A DNA stretch of 12,624 nucleotides from an uncultured Planctomycetaceae bacterium (GTDB lineage: Bacteria > Planctomycetota > Planctomycetia > Planctomycetales > Planctomycetaceae): NCBI GenBank assembly GCA_903898975.1, contig CAIUHT010001389.1, positions 1 through 12,624 of the forward strand, written 5' to 3'. Position 1 is the first letter of the stretch, and every line of letters starts with the position of its first letter. Positions 7,527-12,624 of this stretch are shown piece after piece. Position numbers and translations under genes: made by a program. Under the pieces are notes generated by a model. The model worked only from the letters and a program-made list of their open reading frames with translations, made no database searches and was not told the origin of the DNA.

Positions 7527-7809
7527 GAGTGTGCTTGTCTTGCCGGGCGAGTCGCCGGCACACCGGCTTCACTCGGTCGACGGCGTGCATCTCCGAAAGG
7601 CGCCGCCCCTGCCGGACCCATTCCAGGCCCGCCGAGTAAAAGGTGTCAGGACTCTTTTGTCGTTAAAGAGTCCTGACACCTTTTGTCTCACCGACGACGC
7701 TGGGCAGGCACGCTCCGTTTCCGTCGCGTGCCTGCCCGCATCGACCGGTTCATCCACACCGGCTCACCACAGTCGGCTTCGTGAAAGCCAACGCAGGGGG
7801 GGGCCGAAG
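7527..7809. other. Convergent intergenic region between the permease and PEP-CTERM genes
   Basis: The permease and PEP-CTERM genes end towards each other here. The stretch holds a minor hairpin just after the permease stop (TGCCGG at 7541-7546 with CCGGCA at 7555-7560) and the strong inverted repeat at 7638-7684. I see no gene. Confidence 0.5.
7638..7684. repeat. Perfect 20-bp inverted repeat, 7-nt loop (REP-like element or bidirectional terminator)
   Basis: The arm AAAAGGTGTCAGGACTCTTT at 7638-7657 is exactly complementary to 7665-7684, around the loop TGTCGTT. On either strand the hairpin ends in a run of four T, so it could terminate both converging genes. A perfect 20-bp arm is longer than a terminator needs. 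The GTGTCAGGAC core resembles dispersed palindromes that I associate, without certainty, with REP-associated (Y1) transposases. Confidence 0.85.
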
Positions 7810-8616
7810 TTACCGCCCCGTCTTGGCTGGGCTTTGATCGCCAATCGATCGTGATCTAACGATGGCACCGAGGAACCCAACCACTCCCAGTCCCAACAAC
7901 AGGGGAGCTGTGGGTTCCGGGACGGGCAGGGGATTGGGATCGAATGCGATTCCCGTCTGAATCCGGAAAGTGGACGCATAGGTATGTCGCTCGGCGTAAA
8001 ACAAGGAAAAGTCGTAGGTCAATCCGGGCGTCAAACCGAGTGAGCCGAGATTCACCACTCGGCTCGTTGAACCGTGGACGCCACCCAGGTCGACGACGAG
8101 TTGCCGATTGATGTAAACCCACACGTCATCATCGCCAGTGAAGGTGAAGGATTGACCGGAGCGATAGGTGAAGCTGGTGTGGATTTCGAGCGTGAAATGA
8201 AAATTGTTAGGGAGCCCTTCGTTCCCAAACAGCTGACCATCGATCGGAAAGAAGGAGTAATTGGTGTATTCGAAAACTCCCGAACCGGCAGCGGTCTCCG
8301 AGAGCGAGATCGGGAGAGTGGTGCTGCGGTTGACTCCCGCAACGTCGGTGTACCATTGGGAAAAGGTGGTTGCGTTGGTAATCCCGCCCTGCCCCGGGGC
8401 AGCCACAAAGACCGGTTTTCCGTCCGCTGGCAGCGTGGCACTGACCAAGCCCGTCGTTATCCCGGTGACGCTGTCTTCAAAATCGGGATGGGCGATTTGA
8501 AAATCACGCACCGTGCTGTTGAGCACGATAACTTCCGCCCGTGCGAGGGCAGGAACCAGGACAACTGCACTGATGATGCAACGTGTCCACAACGCAAACC
8601 CGTGGCTCTTGCACAT
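7810..8616 (-). CDS. Secreted fibro-slime domain protein with PEP-CTERM sorting signal
   Basis: This 268-residue protein carries a signal peptide (residues 1-27, cut after ALARA). A fibro-slime/PA14-like domain spans about 30-222, with the family hallmarks GDDDVWVYIN (161-170), VVDLGGVHG (174-182), and YDFSLFYAERH followed by STFRIQT (201-221). The C-terminus is a PEP-CTERM tag: VPEP at 232-235, a hydrophobic segment to about 253, then RSR and a short polar tail. In known systems an exosortase recognises this tag and delivers the protein to the cell surface or matrix; no exosortase lies in this window. The start is set by GGGAGG at 8624-8629, which lies 7 nt before the ATG at 8616; the ATG at 8622 is only 1 nt from that site and is rejected. 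The gene is visibly less GC-rich than its neighbours. It stands alone, convergent with the permease gene. Confidence 0.92.
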   Translation of the reverse strand: MCKSHGFALWTRCIISAVVLVPALARAEVIVLNSTVRDFQIAHPDFEDSVTGITTGLVSATLPADGKPVFVAAPGQGGITNATTFSQWYTDVAGVNRSTTLPISLSETAAGSGVFEYTNYSFFPIDGQLFGNEGLPNNFHFTLEIHTSFTYRSGQSFTFTGDDDVWVYINRQLVVDLGGVHGSTSRVVNLGSLGLTPGLTYDFSLFYAERHTYASTFRIQTGIAFDPNPLPVPEPTAPLLLGLGVVGFLGAIVRSRSIGDQSPAKTGR

Positions 8617-8786
8617 GAACATGCCTCCCTTTCGTACGTGGCTGCAGTCAAACGAACAATCGGTCTTCGAATTCACTGGCCGTAAAATGAGGGTGTTCAC
8701 CCTTCGCTTTCAACAGTCAGATTGCTCGTCTCTCTTGGTGTCGTCCCGCCCGTGCTATCGAGCTGTAAGAAAACGCCGTAAGCAAA

Positions 8787-8815
8787 AACATACAACAAAA
8801 AACTTTGGAAAGCAA
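8787..8815 (-). promoter_or_regulatory. Possible sigma70-type promoter for the PEP-CTERM gene
   Basis: On the minus strand TTGCTT (8810-8815) and TATGTT (8787-8792) are separated by exactly 17 nt, matching the consensus at three and four of six positions. They lie in the AT-rich patch, about 170 nt upstream of the start codon. Other hexamer pairs in such AT-rich DNA could serve as well. Confidence 0.25.
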
Positions 8816-9058
8816 CATCAAAAAAGAAAGAGTGCGAGACAGACAGATTAACACGCAATTTTTAAATAGCGACGGCAAAGCTGTCTCTCCACAGCCGAGA
8901 TCGCCATGGGCAAGGTTTCGGCCCACGGCGACAGGAGCCAGACTCGAGGTGGTCCCGCGGTTGTCACAGGTTCCCGCAGTACAGGCAGGCCCTGCGACGA
9001 GAATGGACTCGAGCGGGTCACACTCCCCGGGTTACAGCCCGGCCCGGTGCAGTAACGA

Positions 9059-9081
9059 CACACCGGCACCGGCCCGGTGTG
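9059..9081 (-). terminator. Hairpin downstream of the emfourin-like gene, possible terminator
   Basis: CACACCGG at 9059-9066 pairs perfectly with CCGGTGTG at 9074-9081 around a 7-nt loop. It lies about 100 nt after the emfourin-like stop codon on the minus strand. No T-tract follows, so its function as a terminator is a guess. Confidence 0.22.
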
Positions 9082-9181
9082 CACAAAGGCCCGACGGACG
9101 AGACCTCCAGTCGGCCCCGGGGAAGGCCGCGTGCGCGCCCGCTCACCCTGGCGGGACCATCATTCGGGCGATCCCCCGTGG

Positions 9182-9487
9182 TCAGACCAGTTCGTCCCGC
9201 ACGCATCCAAAGAGCGATTCGGGGAGCAGGGACTCGGGGACTTCAATGGTCTCTTCTCCGTCGCTTGTCGCGCGGGTCAGGCGATAGGTGAAGGTGTCAC
9301 GTCCCAGTGTTTTCGGCTTGGACCGCGTTGATTTTGGTCGGGCGTGCGACTCGAACAGCTTGTCCACCGCCTTGCGGTCGGCTGCCGAGAGACTCTGGCA
9401 GTCGATCTCCCCCCGACTGCGGATCCGGGACAGGGGCCCCCCCAGCCCGGCGAGTCCCCCCAGTCGTTCCACCTGCAGCCGCGCCAT
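9182..9487 (-). CDS. Emfourin-like inhibitor of M4 protease
   Basis: This 101-residue protein has the pattern of emfourins, small proteins shown in Serratia to inhibit the co-encoded protealysin. It opens with a strand containing VERLGGLAGLGG (residues 6-17), followed by a helix with LSAADRKAVDKLFES (33-47), a variable basic loop, a strand DTFTYRLTRA (64-73), and an ending with VPESLLPESLFGCVRDEL. It has no signal peptide, so it acts in the cytoplasm or leaves with the protease. The ATG at 9487 is chosen because GGGAG lies about 8 nt upstream; an earlier in-frame ATG (9526) overlaps the protease gene end and gives an unconserved-looking extension. It starts 17 bp after the protease stop, which strongly supports co-expression. 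The family call rests on the GGxAGL motif, size and context; sequence similarity is modest. Confidence 0.8.
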   Translation of the reverse strand: MARLQVERLGGLAGLGGPLSRIRSRGEIDCQSLSAADRKAVDKLFESHARPKSTRSKPKTLGRDTFTYRLTRATSDGEETIEVPESLLPESLFGCVRDELV

Positions 9488-9504
9488 GTCCCGCTCTCCC
9501 GTCC

Positions 9505-10575
9505 CTACAGGCCGACCGCTTTCCAACCCGCATCCACGGCGGTCTTGACCGCCGGTTCATTGGGGAACAGCGTCCCCGCCAGTTTGCGAGTCTGCGTGGC
9601 AAACTGCTTCATGGTCATCTTTGGCTTCACACCCGACCCGGTCAAGACGCCGTACCAGACGCGGCCTGCCTTTTCCCAGCTCTTGCCACCAATCGCCATC
9701 GCGGCGTGGTAGAACGCCAGGTTGGCGATGCCACTGCTGGTATGGGGGCCTAAGCCATCCCGATACTGCGAAAAGTTCGTCACCTGCGGGGCCAGGCAGT
9801 GCTTCCCAGCTGGCTTCGACAGGTCGCGGAGGCAGGTGTACCTCCGAGCAAGCGCCGCCGGGCCCATGATTTCCCTCCCCACCAGCCAGTCGGCCTTGTC
9901 GACCGTCTGCTTCGCCTGCCATTGCCGAAACATCGAGCCAAACACATCCGACAGGCTCTCGTTGAGCCCCCCGGGCTGATTGGCGTAGTCGAGACCCAGC
10001 GTGTACTGCGTCACCCCGTGCATCAGTTCGTGGGCGATCACGTCGTTCGACTGGGTGAAATCGACGAAGATCTGCCCGTCGCCATCCCCGTAGGTCATCT
10101 GGCTCCCGTTCCAGAACGCGTTGTTGTACTTCACGCTGTAATGGATCGAGGAATTCAGCGGCATCCCCCCGTTGTCAATCGAATTGCGGCCAAACACCTG
10201 GTCGAAGAACCGGGCGACCGCCGCGGTCTGCGTGTACGCCCGCTTGGCCGACGCGTCGGTCGACGTCGCCGGCTTCTTGACCAGGACGCCCGGCAGTTTC
10301 GTCCCGTTTCGGCAGTCGAAGACAGAAAAGGCGGGGGGGCCCGCAGCAGCCGCCGTCAGGGCGCTCGGCAGAATCGCCTGGACCGCTCGCAGATGCTCCG
10401 TCCGATCAACGCGGAAATCGCGCCACAGCTTTTCGTACCTGACCATCTCGCCAAACGCCTGCCGCTCCTCGGCGCTCAGCTTCTTGTCGTGCGAAAACCG
10501 CTTGAGGACCTCGGTCGGAATGATGAAACAGCAGCAGCCACCTTGTCCCGCCACGCCACGCGATCCACGACTCAT
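9505..10575 (-). CDS. Protealysin-like M4 (thermolysin family) metalloprotease
   Basis: This 356-residue zinc endopeptidase has all catalytic residues of thermolysin. They are HELMH at 182-186 (His182, His186, catalytic Glu183), Tyr197, Glu206 in NESLSDVFG (third zinc ligand, at thermolysin's spacing of 24) and His278 in HTSSGIANLAFYHAA. The N-terminus has no Sec signal peptide. Instead it carries a short propeptide-like region with CCCFIIPTEVLKRF at about 14-27, resembling the PPYxL-type short precursor of protealysins, which are made inside the cell and self-process. The mature part probably begins near residue 80-105. The ATG at 10575 is chosen because GGGAG at 10584-10588 lies 8 nt upstream; a GTG at 10584 overlaps that site. 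The emfourin-like inhibitor gene follows in the same operon. In known members substrates include actin and other cytosolic proteins; here the target is unknown. Confidence 0.95.
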   Translation of the reverse strand: MSRGSRGVAGQGGCCCFIIPTEVLKRFSHDKKLSAEERQAFGEMVRYEKLWRDFRVDRTEHLRAVQAILPSALTAAAAGPPAFSVFDCRNGTKLPGVLVKKPATSTDASAKRAYTQTAAVARFFDQVFGRNSIDNGGMPLNSSIHYSVKYNNAFWNGSQMTYGDGDGQIFVDFTQSNDVIAHELMHGVTQYTLGLDYANQPGGLNESLSDVFGSMFRQWQAKQTVDKADWLVGREIMGPAALARRYTCLRDLSKPAGKHCLAPQVTNFSQYRDGLGPHTSSGIANLAFYHAAMAIGGKSWEKAGRVWYGVLTGSGVKPKMTMKQFATQTRKLAGTLFPNEPAVKTAVDAGWKAVGL

Positions 10576-10921
10576 GTCAGTCACTCCCGATGTGTGTTTG
10601 TGCCAGGTTTCTTACGCGATCCGCACCGCCAGTTCGGTCCGGAACCAATCTCCCCTTTAACTCACCGACTGGGAATCTCAGCGACTCGCCAGCCGAACCT
10701 GCCTCTGTGTTTAAACAAAGGGAACTCACCCCACAATCGGAACCGGGAGATTCCTGCGCGATTCTCGGGAAACTTCAGTCGCGGCGGTCCCCCTCGCAAC
10801 GCCCTCCCACGCGATCTCGAGTTCCCTGCCGTCGTGGGCACCTCGGCATCCTCCGGCACCTCGCCGCAGCTCCACGCGCGAGTGCACCCCGGCGGCACTG
10901 CCCCCCGCCCGCCACCTCTTC

Positions 10922-10927
10922 TAGAAT
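10922..10927 (+). promoter_or_regulatory. Possible -10 box upstream of the hrpA-like gene
   Basis: TAGAAT matches the -10 consensus at five of six positions and is followed by a less GC-rich stretch. Only a weak -35 candidate (CTGCCC at 10898-10903) lies at suitable distance. The resulting leader would be about 205 nt and would include the 18-bp tandem repeat. Confidence 0.25.
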
Positions 10928-11044
10928 GAACCTCCACCCCCCGGCGCGTGTCATTAAAAACTCCAGGCCCACAGGTTCACGGCAGCCAATCACTCCCCCG
11001 CAGTGGTGGGTTGCTGTGAGTGTCACCGCCAGCGGGCCCCTCTG

Positions 11045-11098
11045 AACTTGCGGTCCCGGGGCAACTTGCAGTCCCGGGGCCGCTTGCGGTCCCCGGGC
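11045..11098. repeat. Three tandem imperfect 18-bp repeats in the hrpA leader
   Basis: The unit AACTTGCGGTCCCGGGGC at 11045-11062 recurs as AACTTGCAGTCCCGGGGC at 11063-11080 (one difference) and as CGCTTGCGGTCCCCGGGC at 11081-11098 (three differences). Each copy carries a CCCGGG core. The array ends 40 bp before the GTG start codon and could be a slippage product or a protein binding array. Confidence 0.8.
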
Positions 11099-11138
11099 CC
11101 GGTTCCCTTTCCCATTCGCCGGGCTCACCCCCGCCATC

Positions 11139-12624
<1,486 letters not shown>

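Larger units (their letters stand above)
8617..9181. other. Intergenic region with AT-rich patch upstream of the PEP-CTERM gene
   Basis: No gene is recognisable in these 565 bp. The part from about 8755 to 8875 is strikingly AT-rich with A-tracts on the plus strand, unlike anything else in the window, and probably holds the promoter of the PEP-CTERM gene. The part from about 8930 to 9180 is GC-rich and lies downstream of the emfourin-like gene; it contains a hairpin at 9059-9081. Confidence 0.5.
10576..11138. other. Divergent intergenic region between the M4 protease and hrpA-like genes
   Basis: These 563 bp should contain the promoters of both flanking genes. The features I can support are a TAGAAT hexamer at 10922-10927 and an 18-bp tandem repeat at 11045-11098. 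Open frames here encode low-complexity Arg/Pro/Gly-rich peptides with no recognisable domain, so I call no gene. Confidence 0.5.

Noticed and set aside
8074..8685. A 203-codon plus-strand frame antisense to the PEP-CTERM gene
   Set aside because: The minus-strand product has a signal peptide, fibro-slime motifs and a PEP-CTERM tag, and is preceded by a strong ribosome binding site.
8848..9084. A 78-codon minus-strand frame with several cysteines downstream of the emfourin-like gene
   Set aside because: It has no convincing start context or conserved motif, and it runs across both the hairpin and the AT-rich patch.
9799..10929. A 376-codon open frame antisense to the M4 protease
   Set aside because: The protease on the other strand has every thermolysin catalytic residue at the right spacing; this frame has no domain.
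10662..10937. A 91-codon minus-strand frame in the protease-helicase intergenic region
   Set aside because: Its product is Arg/Gly/Pro-rich with no domain and no ribosome binding site, and the region probably holds promoters.

Overview
The window is high-GC bacterial DNA (by eye mostly 60-70% GC) and most likely comes from a member of the Planctomycetota. The inference rests on a PEP-CTERM protein with a fibro-slime domain, a long MacA-like adaptor, planctomycete-style unusual peptidases, an alkaline phosphatase of unusual architecture, and wide intergenic spaces with few strong ribosome binding sites. I cannot assign a genus. There are no rRNA or tRNA genes, no CRISPR array and no transposase gene.

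Layout, left to right. (1) 2-1654, minus: a membrane-anchored, hyicolysin (M30)-like zinc metallopeptidase, cut at its C-terminus by the window edge. (2) 1932-3701, plus: an exported PhoA-family alkaline phosphatase, divergent from gene 1. (3) 4434-6209 and 6246-7526, plus: a two-gene unit encoding a MacA/HlyD-type adaptor and a MacB/FtsX-type ABC permease, with no ATPase gene beside them. (4) 7638-7684: a perfect 20-bp inverted repeat with a 7-nt loop, which could be a terminator or a dispersed REP-like element. (5) 7810-8616, minus: a secreted fibro-slime/PEP-CTERM protein with an AT-rich upstream region. (6) 9182-9487 and 9505-10575, minus: a protealysin-like M4 metalloprotease followed 17 bp later by a small emfourin-like protein, its probable inhibitor. 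(7) 11139-12624, plus: the N-terminal 495 residues of an HrpA-type DEAH RNA helicase, cut by the right edge.

These are mostly separate transcription units rather than one pathway. The two tight gene pairs are the adaptor-permease pair (export or envelope transport) and the protease-emfourin pair (a protease with its own inhibitor). Genes 1, 2 and 5 act at or beyond the cytoplasmic membrane.

The most interesting observation concerns the alkaline phosphatase. Its C-terminus stops 16 residues after the Asp-His zinc pair, so it lacks the C-terminal segment that carries the last zinc histidine in E. coli PhoA. A segment near its N-terminus (His92 followed by IIPVYTFG) looks like that missing segment. 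This suggests a circularly permuted alkaline phosphatase fold and can be tested by structure prediction.
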